From Bradyrhizobium japonicum USDA 6 (GTDB lineage Bacteria > Pseudomonadota > Alphaproteobacteria > Rhizobiales > Xanthobacteraceae): 64,000 nucleotides of DNA. Positions 1 to 8,582 of this stretch are shown one piece after another; the first letter of the stretch is position 1; each line of letters begins with the position of its first letter. Both the position numbers and the translations under genes were made by a program. The stretch is from positions 4,070,001-4,134,000 of the forward strand of contig NC_017249.1 of assembly GCF_000284375.1 (NCBI RefSeq), read 5' to 3'. Below the pieces are notes generated by a model, which was not told the origin of the DNA, did no database searches, and was given only the letters and a program-made list of their open reading frames with translations.

Positions 1-44
1 GAGATAGGGCAGGGCTGGATCCGGCCCCGCGACGTGATCCGCCA

Positions 45-71
45 TTGACAGGTCGGCGGAGATGATAGAAT
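45..71 (+). promoter_or_regulatory. candidate promoter of the Rbs-type transporter operon
   Basis: TTGACA at 45-50 and TAGAAT at 66-71 resemble sigma-70 boxes, but the 15-bp spacer is shorter than the usual 16-18 bp. The only downstream gene is the transporter ATPase starting at 102. The leader would be short and would contain the operator-like sequence at 85-98. Position and sequence are seen; promoter activity is inferred. Confidence 0.3.
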
Positions 72-84
72 TATAACAGCATAA

Positions 85-98
85 GTTGCAAAAATAAC
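85..98 (+). promoter_or_regulatory. operator-like site GTTG-N6-TAAC
   Basis: GTTGCAAAAATAAC sits just upstream of the ATPase start and matches 12 of 14 positions of GTTACAATAATAAC at 4919-4932, between the DeoR-type repressor gene and deoC. Both follow GTTR-CAAWAA-TAAC with inverted outer tetramers. A site shared by two promoters of one catabolic locus is best explained as the binding site of the local DeoR-family repressor. That assignment is inferred. Confidence 0.45.
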
Positions 99-101
99 AA
101 T

Positions 102-1727
102 ATGTCACCATCGTACCAGCGTCTTGCGGGGCGACGGGAGGAAAGTTTGGAACTGTCCGGTTCGGTTGCAGCAGAACCTCGGTCGTCGACCTCGCTTGTG
201 ATGGTCAGTGGCATCAACAAGCGCTTCAGCGGCGTGCGAGCGCTGCGTGACGTCAACCTCGAGGTTCGCGCCGGCGAGGTCCATGCGCTACTGGGCGAGA
301 ACGGCGCGGGAAAATCTACCCTGATCAAGATTCTCAGTGGTGTTCATGCCCTCGACAGCGGCACGATCGAAATCGCCGGCAGGCCGGTGGAATTCGGCAG
401 CCCGGCGAAGTCGCGCGAGGCGGGGATCGCTGTCGTTTATCAGGATCTCAGCCTCGTCGAATCCTTGAGCGTTGCGGACAATCTGTTGCTCGGCCGTGAG
501 CCGCGTGCGCGTTTCGGCTTCGTCCGGCAGCGCGCGCTGATGGCCAGGGCCGAGGCGTTCCTGAACGCGCTCGGCATTCCCCTGGATACGAGAGCGGCTG
601 TCGGCTCGCTGCCTTTCGCCTATCGCCAGATGACGGAGATCGCCAAGGCGCTGATGGGCGAGGTCCGGCTTCTGATCCTCGACGAGCCGACCTCCTCGCT
701 GACATCGGATGAGGTCCGGATCCTGTTCGATGCGATCGGGAAGGCGACGCGCCGCGGAGTCGGCGTGATCTATGTGACCCATCGGCTCAATGAGGTGTTC
801 GAGATCTCGCAGCGCGTCACGGTGCTGCGCGATGGCGCTAACGCGGGCACGTTTGTCACCGCCGAGACCGACATGAAGCGGCTGGTGAACGCGATCGTCG
901 GAACCGATCGATCGGCACCCGCGGGCCCGCGCACCGAACCTGTCGCGAAGCGTGAATTGGCTCCGTCGCCGGTTCTGTCGCTGTCCGACGTGTCCAACGA
1001 CCGGCTTCGTGCCGTCGATCTGTCCGTGCTGAAGGGCGAGATCCACGGCCTCGCCGGATTGATCGGCAGCGGCCGCACGGAGATTTTGGAGACAGTGTTT
1101 GGCCTCCGGCCGCTCGAGAGCGGCGCAATCGAGATCGAGGGCCGGCGATGGCTGCCGAGAGGGCCTGCCGATGCGATCGAGCAGGGCATCGCGCTGGTGC
1201 CGGAAGACCGGCATGTGCAGGGTCTGGTCCTGGACCATTCGATCGAGCGAAACGTCACCTTGCCGCGAATTCCCCATTTCTCGCGCTGGGGCTGGATGCA
1301 GCAACGCGCAGCCGCCAGGCGTGCGGAGGCCGCGGTCGCCAGGCTTTCGGTGAAGGCGCCGGGCGCGTTCAGCCTGGTCAGGACGCTCTCCGGCGGCAAC
1401 CAGCAAAAGGTCGTGTTCGGAAAGTGGAATGATCCGCGGCCGCGCGTGCTGCTCCTGGATGAACCGACGGTCGGCGTCGACGTCGGCGCACGCGAGGAAA
1501 TCTATGCCGTGATCCGGAATGCCGTCCGCGACGGCAGCGGGGTCCTGGTCGTCTCGTCCGATCTCGTCGAATTGATCGAGCTCTGCGACCGCATCTCCGT
1601 GATCGTCAACGGGCGTGTGGCTCGTACCCTGTCGCGCGGCGAGATCGATGATGCCGAAGAGCTGCATCATCTCCTCCAGATGTACCAGGCCTCCGGGCCG
1701 GGCCACTTGCAAGAGCTTCCCGCATGA
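102..1727 (+). CDS. sugar ABC transporter ATPase, RbsA/CUT2 type
   Basis: Cytoplasmic ATPase that powers uptake of a pentose-like sugar; 541 aa with two nucleotide-binding domains, as in RbsA. The N-terminal domain (about 30-265) has Walker A GENGAGKST and Walker B LLILDEPTSS, but a weak signature (LPFAYRQMTEIAKAL). The C-terminal domain (about 290-530) has the degenerate P-loop GLIGSGRTE usual for this family, signature LSGGNQQK and Walker B LLLDEPTVGVD. The first 30 residues are poorly conserved, so an internal start such as the Met before VSGINKRF is possible. Its stop overlaps the permease start by 4 bp (ATGA), indicating translational coupling. The substrate is inferred from the neighbouring aldolase and kinase genes. 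Confidence 0.9.
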   Translation: MSPSYQRLAGRREESLELSGSVAAEPRSSTSLVMVSGINKRFSGVRALRDVNLEVRAGEVHALLGENGAGKSTLIKILSGVHALDSGTIEIAGRPVEFGSPAKSREAGIAVVYQDLSLVESLSVADNLLLGREPRARFGFVRQRALMARAEAFLNALGIPLDTRAAVGSLPFAYRQMTEIAKALMGEVRLLILDEPTSSLTSDEVRILFDAIGKATRRGVGVIYVTHRLNEVFEISQRVTVLRDGANAGTFVTAETDMKRLVNAIVGTDRSAPAGPRTEPVAKRELAPSPVLSLSDVSNDRLRAVDLSVLKGEIHGLAGLIGSGRTEILETVFGLRPLESGAIEIEGRRWLPRGPADAIEQGIALVPEDRHVQGLVLDHSIERNVTLPRIPHFSRWGWMQQRAAARRAEAAVARLSVKAPGAFSLVRTLSGGNQQKVVFGKWNDPRPRVLLLDEPTVGVDVGAREEIYAVIRNAVRDGSGVLVVSSDLVELIELCDRISVIVNGRVARTLSRGEIDDAEELHHLLQMYQASGPGHLQELPA

Positions 1728-2716
1728 CCGAACTGACTGCTCCCAACGTGGTCGCCTCGTCGACCCGATCTGATCGCCGCCGCAAGATTCTCCAGAATTT
1801 GCTGCGGGGCGAGCGGCCGTACATGCTGTACATCGCCTTCGTGATCCTGCTGGTCGTGTTCAGCCTGTCCTCGCCCTGGTTTCTCTCGGTCGACAATTTC
1901 CTGAACATCGGGCGCCAGACCACGCTGGTGTCGATCATCGCGGTCGGCATGACCTTCATCATCATCGCGCGTCAGATCGATCTGTCGGTTGCCTCGACAT
2001 TGGCGCTGTCCGGCATGGCGGCTGCTCTCGCGATGAGCCAGATCAACAACAGCTGGATCGTGGGCGCCGTGGCCGGGCTCGGCACCGGCGCGCTGGTCGG
2101 GCTGCTCAATGGCATCCTGACCACGCAGCTATCGATCCCGTCGTTCCTGGTGACGCTGGGCTCACTGAGCATGGCGCGGGGACTGGCGATGATGGTGACC
2201 AACACCAAGCCGGTGATCATCACCAACGAAACCTATTTCGCGATCTTTGGCGAAGGCACGGTCCTCGGCATACCGGTTCCGATCGCCTGGACTTTGGCGG
2301 CGATGACTATCGGCATCCTGCTGCTGCACTACAATGTGTTCGGCCGGCGCATCTATGCGGTCGGCGGCAACCCGACCGCGGCACTCTATTCCGGCATCAA
2401 CACCAAACGGATCACGACTGCGGCCTTTGTCCTGACCGGCACGCTGGCCGGATTGGCGGCGCTGGTGCTGTCGGCGCGTTCACATGCCGCGCGGCCAGAT
2501 GTCGTGCAGGGCATGGAGCTCGACGTCATCGCCGCGGTGATCCTCGGCGGTTGCAGCCTGTTCGGCGGGCGCGGCTACATCCTGGGGACGCTGTTCGGCA
2601 GCTTGATCATCGGCACGCTCAACAACGGCCTTGTTCTGCTCGGCGTGAGCTCGCCGATGCAGCTCGTGATCAAGGGCGCGATCATCGTTGCCGCGGTTGC
2701 TTTCACGAAACGCTAG
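1724..2716 (+). CDS. sugar ABC transporter permease, RbsC/CUT2 type
   Basis: Inner-membrane permease of the transporter whose ATPase precedes it; 330 aa, the normal size for BPD_transp_2/RbsC proteins. The hydrophilic N-terminus (1-33) is followed by about eight to ten hydrophobic segments. Family blocks seen include GMTFIIIARQIDLSV near 85, SIPSFLVTLG near 140, and the conserved cytoplasmic ELDVIAAVILGGCSLFGGRG near 266, which contacts the ATPase. It starts 4 bp inside the ATPase gene and is followed after 105 bp by the binding-protein gene. Confidence 0.92.
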   Translation: MTELTAPNVVASSTRSDRRRKILQNLLRGERPYMLYIAFVILLVVFSLSSPWFLSVDNFLNIGRQTTLVSIIAVGMTFIIIARQIDLSVASTLALSGMAAALAMSQINNSWIVGAVAGLGTGALVGLLNGILTTQLSIPSFLVTLGSLSMARGLAMMVTNTKPVIITNETYFAIFGEGTVLGIPVPIAWTLAAMTIGILLLHYNVFGRRIYAVGGNPTAALYSGINTKRITTAAFVLTGTLAGLAALVLSARSHAARPDVVQGMELDVIAAVILGGCSLFGGRGYILGTLFGSLIIGTLNNGLVLLGVSSPMQLVIKGAIIVAAVAFTKR

Positions 2717-2821
2717 TCGACGTCAGGCGCGGCGCATGAACAACAAGTTCATTGCGCTGCGCGGGTAGGGCAAGGTCGCTGGCCCTCCGGTGAATCGGCG
2801 ACCAAAAAATGGAGGAAACAA

Positions 2822-3973
2822 ATGAAACCAATCCTGCGACAAACCTTGCCTTTGACTGCGTTGGTGGCCGCTGCCGCCCTCTCGATGATCCCGTCGGCTC
2901 GCGCCGAAGTGCCTGCGACCTGCGTCAAGGGTGTCGATCTCGCGAAGCTCGGGCCGAAGTCGATCGTCGGCCAGGGACCCCACGGCGAAAAGGCGGCTTC
3001 CCCCGAGGTGCTCGCGCTGTCGGAGGCCGACGCCGCCAAGATCAAGGAGAAGAACTTCAAGGTCGGCATCTCCATGCAGACGGTCAACCTCGACTGGTCG
3101 CAGCTCCAGATCCAGGGCATCACCGATACGCTGAAGAAGTACGGCGTGACGGTGACGGGCGTCGCGTCCGCCGAATATCAGGTGGACAAGCAGATCGCCG
3201 ATATCGAGAACACGATCCAGCAGCATCCGGACGGCATCATTTCGATTCCGGTCGATTTCACCGCGACCGCGCCGACCTACAAGAAGATCGCCAAAGCCGG
3301 CATCAAGCTCGTGCTGATGGACAGCATCCCGACTGGTCTGAAGCATCCCGAGGAATATGCGACGATGGTCTCGGCCGATAGCCAGGGCAATGGCCAGATC
3401 GCTGCACAGATCCTGGCATCCTGCGTGGCGCAGGGCGGCACCATCGGTCTCGTCAATTTCGGCGTCGACTATTTCAGCACCAACGAGCGCACCAAGGGCG
3501 TGCGGGAGTGGATGAAAGCAAACCGCCCCGACATCAAGATGAAGCAGGTCGACTTCACCGATCCGCCGAAGGTCTCGCAGATCGCGGGCGACTTCCTGAC
3601 CGGCAATCCCGACGTCAAGGGACTGTACGCAGTGTGGGATCAACCGGCGCTCGACACGCTGAGCTCGATGCGGGCTCAGGGCGTCGATATTCCCATGACG
3701 ACGGTCGACCTTGGTCTGCAATCGGCGATCGAGATTGCCAAGGGCGGGCCGCTGAAGGCGACCGGCTCGCAGCGTCCCTACGACCAGGGCGTCGCCGAGG
3801 CGATGGCGATGATGAATGCGCTGCTGGGTAAGGAAACGCCTGGCTGGATCGGTGTGCAGTCGCTGCCGGTGACGCAGTCGAATGTGCTGGAGTCCTACAA
3901 GACCGTATTCAAGAAGGACCCGCCGGCCGAGCTGACGGATGCCTGCAACAAGGCGAAGCCCGCCTGCCACTAG
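2822..3973 (+). CDS. periplasmic sugar-binding protein, RbsB type
   Basis: Secreted substrate-binding component of the CUT2 transporter; 383 aa. A signal peptide (1-28, ending SARA) precedes a Peripla_BP_4-like two-lobed domain: FKVGISMQTVNLDW near 80, the DIENTIQQHPDGIISIPVD block near 125 and GLYAVWDQPAL near 269. It is longer than E. coli RbsB (about 296 aa), with an extra N-terminal section containing Cys37 and a C-terminal extension ending DACNKAKPACH. The four visible cysteines could form disulfides. A strong ribosome site (TGGAGGAAACAA) sits before this ATG. The ligand is unknown; ribose, deoxyribose or a related pentose fits the locus. Confidence 0.88.
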   Translation: MKPILRQTLPLTALVAAAALSMIPSARAEVPATCVKGVDLAKLGPKSIVGQGPHGEKAASPEVLALSEADAAKIKEKNFKVGISMQTVNLDWSQLQIQGITDTLKKYGVTVTGVASAEYQVDKQIADIENTIQQHPDGIISIPVDFTATAPTYKKIAKAGIKLVLMDSIPTGLKHPEEYATMVSADSQGNGQIAAQILASCVAQGGTIGLVNFGVDYFSTNERTKGVREWMKANRPDIKMKQVDFTDPPKVSQIAGDFLTGNPDVKGLYAVWDQPALDTLSSMRAQGVDIPMTTVDLGLQSAIEIAKGGPLKATGSQRPYDQGVAEAMAMMNALLGKETPGWIGVQSLPVTQSNVLESYKTVFKKDPPAELTDACNKAKPACH

Positions 3974-4021
3974 CCTGAAACAGCGATGTGCGATCCACCG
4001 AGACCGCGCATCGCTCAGCAA

Positions 4022-4059
4022 GCCTGATCCGGGCGAACCAGCCCCCGTCCGGATCAGGC
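4022..4059. terminator. hairpin between convergent binding-protein and repressor genes
   Basis: GCCTGATCCGG (4022-4032) and its exact reverse complement CCGGATCAGGC (4049-4059) form an 11-bp stem with a 16-nt loop, overlapping the last codons of the repressor gene. There is no clear T-run on either side, so if it terminates transcription it does so weakly or with Rho. Confidence 0.35.
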
Positions 4060-4848
4060 CGTGCCGATGACGTATTCGACGGGGAGGCTGCGGAAGTGCT
4101 TGCGCGTGTCTGCCGACACGGAGCCACCCACGATGATCCGCGAGAATGAGCTGACGTCGGAGAAGAACGCCGGCTTGAGGCTGCCGAGCTTGCTGGCGTC
4201 GACCACGAGGATGCTCTCCATCGCGGTAGCGATGACAGCCTGCTTGACGGCGACTTCGTGAAAATTCGAGCAGCTGGCGCCGCGGGTCCAGTGCAGGCCG
4301 CCGGCCGAGATGAAAGCCTTGTTGACCCCGAGCCGCCGCAGGTAGGACAGGCCGTCATCCGACGAGAACGACTGCGACGACGGATGGTAGAGCCCGCCCA
4401 TCAGCATCACCTGCGTCGCTGGCCGGTGGGTGACGATCGAGGCGACGTTCAGCGAATAGCAGATCACCGAAAGAGGCATGTCCTCGGGCAGGCAATCCGC
4501 CAGCGACTGCATCGTGGTGCCGCAGTCGATGAAGATGGTGTCACCTTCCTTGATCGAGGCGGCTGCGGATCGGCAGGCGAGGCGCTTGTCCTGTGTGTGC
4601 TGGTCGATTTCCTGTTCGAATGTGTACTTGATCCCGGTCGGCGACGCCGCGTTGACGACGTAGCCGCCGAGCAGGGCGAGCGCCGCCTCGGGCCCGGCAA
4701 GGTCGCGCCTGACGGTCATCTCCGACACCTTCAGCAGCTCTGCGGCGTCCTTCAGATGCAGTGCGCCACTCGTCTCGACGGCGCGTCGCAGCCGTTGCAG
4801 CCGTTGGACACGGGTCTCGCTGGGGCGTGCGGTCGGTGTTTCAGTCAT
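4054..4848 (-). CDS. DeoR/GlpR-family sugar-responsive repressor
   Basis: DNA-binding regulator, 264 aa. The N-terminal helix-turn-helix is at about 30-55 (LKDAAELLKVSEMTVRRDL). The DeoR C-terminal sugar-phosphate sensor fold follows, with GDTIFIDCGTT near 103-113, where family members bind the phosphosugar, then LMGGLY near 148 and the ISAGG block near 180. It is transcribed away from deoC, and the shared region 4849-5009 holds the operator-like site at 4919-4932. A matching site lies before the transporter. It probably represses both until a phosphorylated pentose such as deoxyribose-5-phosphate appears; the inducer is inferred. Confidence 0.88.
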   Translation of the reverse strand: MTETPTARPSETRVQRLQRLRRAVETSGALHLKDAAELLKVSEMTVRRDLAGPEAALALLGGYVVNAASPTGIKYTFEQEIDQHTQDKRLACRSAAASIKEGDTIFIDCGTTMQSLADCLPEDMPLSVICYSLNVASIVTHRPATQVMLMGGLYHPSSQSFSSDDGLSYLRRLGVNKAFISAGGLHWTRGASCSNFHEVAVKQAVIATAMESILVVDASKLGSLKPAFFSDVSSFSRIIVGGSVSADTRKHFRSLPVEYVIGTA

Positions 4849-4918
4849 TTTCGTCCCCGAGCTTGCTTATCCGGTTGACAATGATCTTACAATGATGTGA
4901 GTTTAGCAACGTCAATTT

Positions 4919-4932
4919 GTTACAATAATAAC
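4919..4932. promoter_or_regulatory. operator-like site GTTA-N6-TAAC between deoR-like gene and deoC
   Basis: GTTACAATAATAAC is a 14-bp element with inverted GTTA/TAAC ends, 12/14 identical to the site at 85-98. The same intergenic region has ACAATGAT twice (4878-4885 and 4889-4896), exactly 11 bp apart, on the side nearer the repressor, and a small inverted element GTTTAGCAAC at 4901-4910. Autoregulation plus control of the aldolase operon is a reasonable inference. Confidence 0.5.
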
Positions 4933-5009
4933 ATATGGTCCGAAGGGCGTTTCGCTGTCGGCGATGGCAGGCAGCAGAAGCTCCAGCGGGCAAGGGATGG
5001 GAGGATCGC

Positions 5010-5060
5010 ATGTTGCAATCGGCACACTCAATCTATCTGCCGTTTCAGCCGATTCGCTAG
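5010..5060 (+). CDS. possible 16-codon leader ORF before deoC
   Basis: An ATG at 5010 stands 5 nt after GGGAGG (4999-5004), the best ribosome site in this leader, and opens a 16-codon frame ending TAG at 5058-5060. It is out of frame with deoC. The plausible deoC starts downstream have poor ribosome sites, so this could be a leader peptide that couples or gates deoC translation. It may equally be chance. Confidence 0.25.
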   Translation: MLQSAHSIYLPFQPIR

Positions 5061-5077
5061 CATTGCGCGGCGTACCG

Positions 5078-6106
5078 ATGGCGCAGGGCGTCTTGATATC
5101 AAATCCATCCGCGGTGCCGGCGCATCCCCATGCGCGGGATCACAATCATTTGCATCCGATCGCGCGCAACAGCGGCCGCGCGCTCGAGATGGACTGGGTC
5201 GATGATATCCGGATCAATCTGTCCGCCACCGAGCGCCGCGTTGCGAGCCTGCCGGGCCGGCGCACCGTCAAGAAGGACGCGCAGGCGGCGTGGCTGCTCA
5301 AGGCGATCACCTGCATCGACCTGACGACACTCAACGGCGACGATACGGCCGAACGGGTGAAGCGCCTCTGTGCCAAGGCGAGGGCCCCGATACGAAGTGA
5401 CCTTCTCGAAGCGCTCGGTTTTGCCGGGCGCCGGCTGCACACGGGCGCGATCTGCGTCTATCACCGCTTCGTCGCAACCGCGGTCGAAGCGCTCGATGGG
5501 TATGACATTCCGGTCGCTGCGGTTTCGACGGGATTTCCGGCAGGCCTCGTGCCTCACGATCTGAAACTCAAGGAGATCGAGGCGTCCGTCAGGGACGGTG
5601 CACGGGAGATCGACATCGTCATCACGCGTGAGCATGTGCTGACCGGAGATTGGCGCGCTCTCTACGCCGAGGTCCGGGATTTCCGCGCAGCCTGCGGCGA
5701 TGCGCATCTGAAGACGATCCTGGCAACCGGTGACCTCAAAACGCTGCGCAACGTCGCCAAGGCGTCGATGGTCTGCATGATGGCCGGCGCGGACTTCATC
5801 AAGACCTCCACCGGCAAGGAAGGCGTCAATGCCACGCTGCCGGTGACGCTGGCGATGCTGCGCATGATCAGGGTCTATGAGGAGCGCACGGGCTTCAAGA
5901 TCGGCTTCAAGCCGGCCGGCGGAATCTCGACCGCGAAGGATGTGCTCAACTACCAGTTCCTGATGAAGGAGGAGTTGGGACGCGATTGGCTCGAGCCGGA
6001 TCTGTTCCGCGTCGGCGCCTCGAGTCTGCTTGCCGACATCGAGCGCCAGCTCGAGCATCACGTCACCGGCCGCTACTCGGCCTTCAACCGTCATCCCGTG
6101 GGCTGA
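5078..6106 (+). CDS. deoC: deoxyribose-phosphate aldolase
   Basis: Class I aldolase that cleaves 2-deoxy-D-ribose 5-phosphate to acetaldehyde and glyceraldehyde-3-phosphate. The protein resembles the longer DERA group. The barrel begins near CIDLTTLNGDD; EIDIVI carries the conserved Asp, FIKTSTGK the Schiff-base Lys, and FKPAGGIS the second active-site Lys. The start is uncertain. The frame is open from 4964, but residues before about 5078 look unlike the family, and another Met at 5189 begins MDWVDDIRIN. The 5078 start gives 342 aa, close to family size. The next gene begins 2 bp after the stop, so deoC and the aldehyde dehydrogenase are one transcript. Confidence 0.9.
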   Translation: MAQGVLISNPSAVPAHPHARDHNHLHPIARNSGRALEMDWVDDIRINLSATERRVASLPGRRTVKKDAQAAWLLKAITCIDLTTLNGDDTAERVKRLCAKARAPIRSDLLEALGFAGRRLHTGAICVYHRFVATAVEALDGYDIPVAAVSTGFPAGLVPHDLKLKEIEASVRDGAREIDIVITREHVLTGDWRALYAEVRDFRAACGDAHLKTILATGDLKTLRNVAKASMVCMMAGADFIKTSTGKEGVNATLPVTLAMLRMIRVYEERTGFKIGFKPAGGISTAKDVLNYQFLMKEELGRDWLEPDLFRVGASSLLADIERQLEHHVTGRYSAFNRHPVG

Positions 6107-6108
6107 GC

Positions 6109-8499
6109 ATGAGTATCGCACATTACTATGAGACCATGGATTATGGTCCCGCTCCCGAGGCGGACGGCGAGGCGCGCGCCTGGCTGGAGCGGCACGACGC
6201 GACATTTGGGCATTTCATTGCCGGTAAATTCGTCGCGCCGGCTTCGGGCAAGCATCTGGCGACGATCGAGCCGGCCACCGGAACGACGCTGGCCAAGATC
6301 GCGCAAGGCATCGCAGCGGATGTCGAGGCTGCCGTCGGCGCCGCGCGATCGGCGCAGTCGTCATGGGCAAAGCTCGGTGGTCACGGTCGTGCCCGTCATC
6401 TCTATGCGCTCGCGCGCATGCTGCAACGTCATGCTCGTCTGTTCGCGGTGTTGGAAGCGATCGACAATGGCAAACCGATCAGGGAAACCCGCGATCTCGA
6501 CGTGCCACTCGCCGCGCGCCACTTCCTGTATCACGCCGGCTGGGCGCAATTGCAGGACCGCGAATTCGTCGACCATGTCCCGGTCGGTGTGATCGGCCAG
6601 ATCATCCCCTGGAACTTTCCGCTGCTGATGCTGGCCTGGAAGATCGCGCCCGCGCTGGCGACCGGCAACACCGTGGTGCTGAAACCGGCAGAGTTCACGT
6701 CACTCACCGCGCTGCTGTTCGCCGAGCTTGCGGCGGAGGCCGGCCTGCCGCCCGGCGTGTTGAATGTGGTGACGGGTGATGGCGCCACCGGAGCGTTGCT
6801 CGTCGAAAATTCCGGTATCGACAAGATCGCCTTCACCGGGTCGACCGAGGTCGGTCGATTGATCCGTCAGTCGACCGCGGGCAGCGGGAAGTCGCTGACG
6901 CTAGAGCTCGGCGGCAAGTCGCCGTTCATCGTGTTCGACGACGCCGACATCGATGGCGCCGTGGAAGGCGTGGTCGATGCGATCTGGTTCAACCAGGGCC
7001 AGGTCTGTTGTGCCGGATCGCGGCTGCTGCTGCAGGAAGGGATCGCAGAGACATTCCGCAAACGCCTCATCCGCCGCATGGAGACGCTGCGCGTGGGTCC
7101 GCCGCTCGACAAGGCGATCGACATGGGCGCGGTGGTCGCACCGGTGCAGCTCGAGCGGATCAAGGCGCTGGTCGAAACCGGCGTCAAGGAGGGCGCTGAG
7201 AAGTATCAGGCGCCGGGGCCGATCCCCGCTGAGGGATGCTTCTATCCCCCGACCTTGCTTTGGAACGTACATCCGTCATCGACCGTGGCGATCGAGGAGA
7301 TCTTTGGCCCGGTGCTGGTCGCGATGACGTTCCGCACGCCGGACGAGGCGGTGATGCTCGCCAACAACACGCGCTATGGCCTTGCCGCCAGCGTGTGGAG
7401 CGAGACCATCGGGCTGGCGCTCGATATCGCGCCGAAGCTTCAGGCCGGCGTGGTCTGGGTCAATGCGACCAATTTGTTCGATGCCAGCGTCGGCTTCGGC
7501 GGCTATCGCGAGTCCGGCTTCGGTCGCGAGGGCGGCCGGGAAGGTCTCTACGAATATCTCAAGCCGAAAGCCTGGAGCGGGCGGAAGGCGCGGGCGAAGG
7601 TGCCGCCGCCATCCCCGGCGGCTTCTCACGACGGCGCCGGATTTGGCACGCCGTCGATCGACCGAACCGCCAAGCTGTTCGTCGGCGGCAAGCAGGTTCG
7701 TCCCGACGGAAATTATTCGCGCGCGGTGCTGTCGCCGAAGGGGAAGCACCTCGGCGAAGCCGGCGAGGGCAATCGCAAGGATATCCGCAACGCGGTGGCC
7801 GCTGCGCGCTCGGCCGAGGGGTGGGCGCGGGCGACGACGCATAATCGCGCCCAAATCCTCTACTACCTTGCCGAGAATCTGTCCGCGCGTGCCGACGAGT
7901 TCGCCCGGCGCATCGGCGATATGACCGGCGTTTCGCCCGCCAGGGCGCGCGCAGAGGTCGAGGCGAGTATCGAACGGCTGTTCAGCTATGGGGCCTGGGC
8001 CGACAAATACGAGGGGACGATCCATGCACCGCCGTTGCGCGGCGTGGCACTTGCCATGCACGAGCCGATCGGCGTGGTCGGGGTGGCTTGTCCGGACGAG
8101 GCCGCGTTGCTGGGCTTCATCAGCCTGGTGGCACCGTTGATCGCGATGGGCAACCGCGTCGTCGCCGTCCCAAGCGAGCGGCATCCGCTTGCGGCGACCG
8201 ATTTTTATCAGGTGCTGGAGACGTCGGATGTGCCGGCAGGCGTCGTCAATATCGTCACTGGCGAGCGCGATGCGCTCGCAAAGGTCCTTGCCGAGCATGA
8301 CGACGTCGATGCGCTCTGGGTGTTCGGCTCGCAGGAAGCCTCGACTGCTGCGGAGCGGCTGTCGATCGGCAACCTCAAGCGCACGCTGGTCGACCACGGG
8401 CTGGCGCTCGATTGGTACGACCGGGTGGCGAGCGAAGGTCCGATCCTGCTCCGCCACGCGGTGCAGGTGAAGAACATCTGGATTCCCTATGGGGACTAA
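6109..8499 (+). CDS. ALDH16-type two-domain aldehyde dehydrogenase
   Basis: NAD(P)+-dependent aldehyde dehydrogenase of 796 aa made of two ALDH-like domains. Domain 1 (about 30-490) is complete: IPWNFP near 165, Glu266 in LELGGKSP and catalytic Cys300 in GQVCCAGSR. Domain 2 (about 520-790) repeats the N-terminal half of the fold (NRKDIRNAVAAARSAEGWA, EPIGVVGVACPDEA, VPAGVVNIVTG) but has no catalytic Cys/Glu block. This matches the known ALDH16 layout of active plus pseudo-enzyme domains. Placed 2 bp after deoC, its likely substrate is the acetaldehyde DeoC releases. The chosen ATG follows the deoC stop; an upstream in-frame start at 5986 would lie inside deoC and is unlikely. Confidence 0.9.
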   Translation: MSIAHYYETMDYGPAPEADGEARAWLERHDATFGHFIAGKFVAPASGKHLATIEPATGTTLAKIAQGIAADVEAAVGAARSAQSSWAKLGGHGRARHLYALARMLQRHARLFAVLEAIDNGKPIRETRDLDVPLAARHFLYHAGWAQLQDREFVDHVPVGVIGQIIPWNFPLLMLAWKIAPALATGNTVVLKPAEFTSLTALLFAELAAEAGLPPGVLNVVTGDGATGALLVENSGIDKIAFTGSTEVGRLIRQSTAGSGKSLTLELGGKSPFIVFDDADIDGAVEGVVDAIWFNQGQVCCAGSRLLLQEGIAETFRKRLIRRMETLRVGPPLDKAIDMGAVVAPVQLERIKALVETGVKEGAEKYQAPGPIPAEGCFYPPTLLWNVHPSSTVAIEEIFGPVLVAMTFRTPDEAVMLANNTRYGLAASVWSETIGLALDIAPKLQAGVVWVNATNLFDASVGFGGYRESGFGREGGREGLYEYLKPKAWSGRKARAKVPPPSPAASHDGAGFGTPSIDRTAKLFVGGKQVRPDGNYSRAVLSPKGKHLGEAGEGNRKDIRNAVAAARSAEGWARATTHNRAQILYYLAENLSARADEFARRIGDMTGVSPARARAEVEASIERLFSYGAWADKYEGTIHAPPLRGVALAMHEPIGVVGVACPDEAALLGFISLVAPLIAMGNRVVAVPSERHPLAATDFYQVLETSDVPAGVVNIVTGERDALAKVLAEHDDVDALWVFGSQEASTAAERLSIGNLKRTLVDHGLALDWYDRVASEGPILLRHAVQVKNIWIPYGD

Positions 8500-8582
8500 C
8501 GACGTCACCTTGCGGTGATACGGGTTGGCATCCGGACCATCAGAGTTCGGGCGATTTTTTGAAGACAAGGGAGGGACGCAAC

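Noticed and set aside
288..1712. Long minus-strand frame opposite the RbsA-type gene
   Set aside because: It is the antisense shadow of a clear ABC ATPase; its residues are Arg/His/Asp-rich with no domain.
2723..4021. 432-codon minus-strand frame opposite the sugar-binding protein
   Set aside because: Shadow of a gene with signal peptide, strong ribosome site and family motifs on the plus strand.
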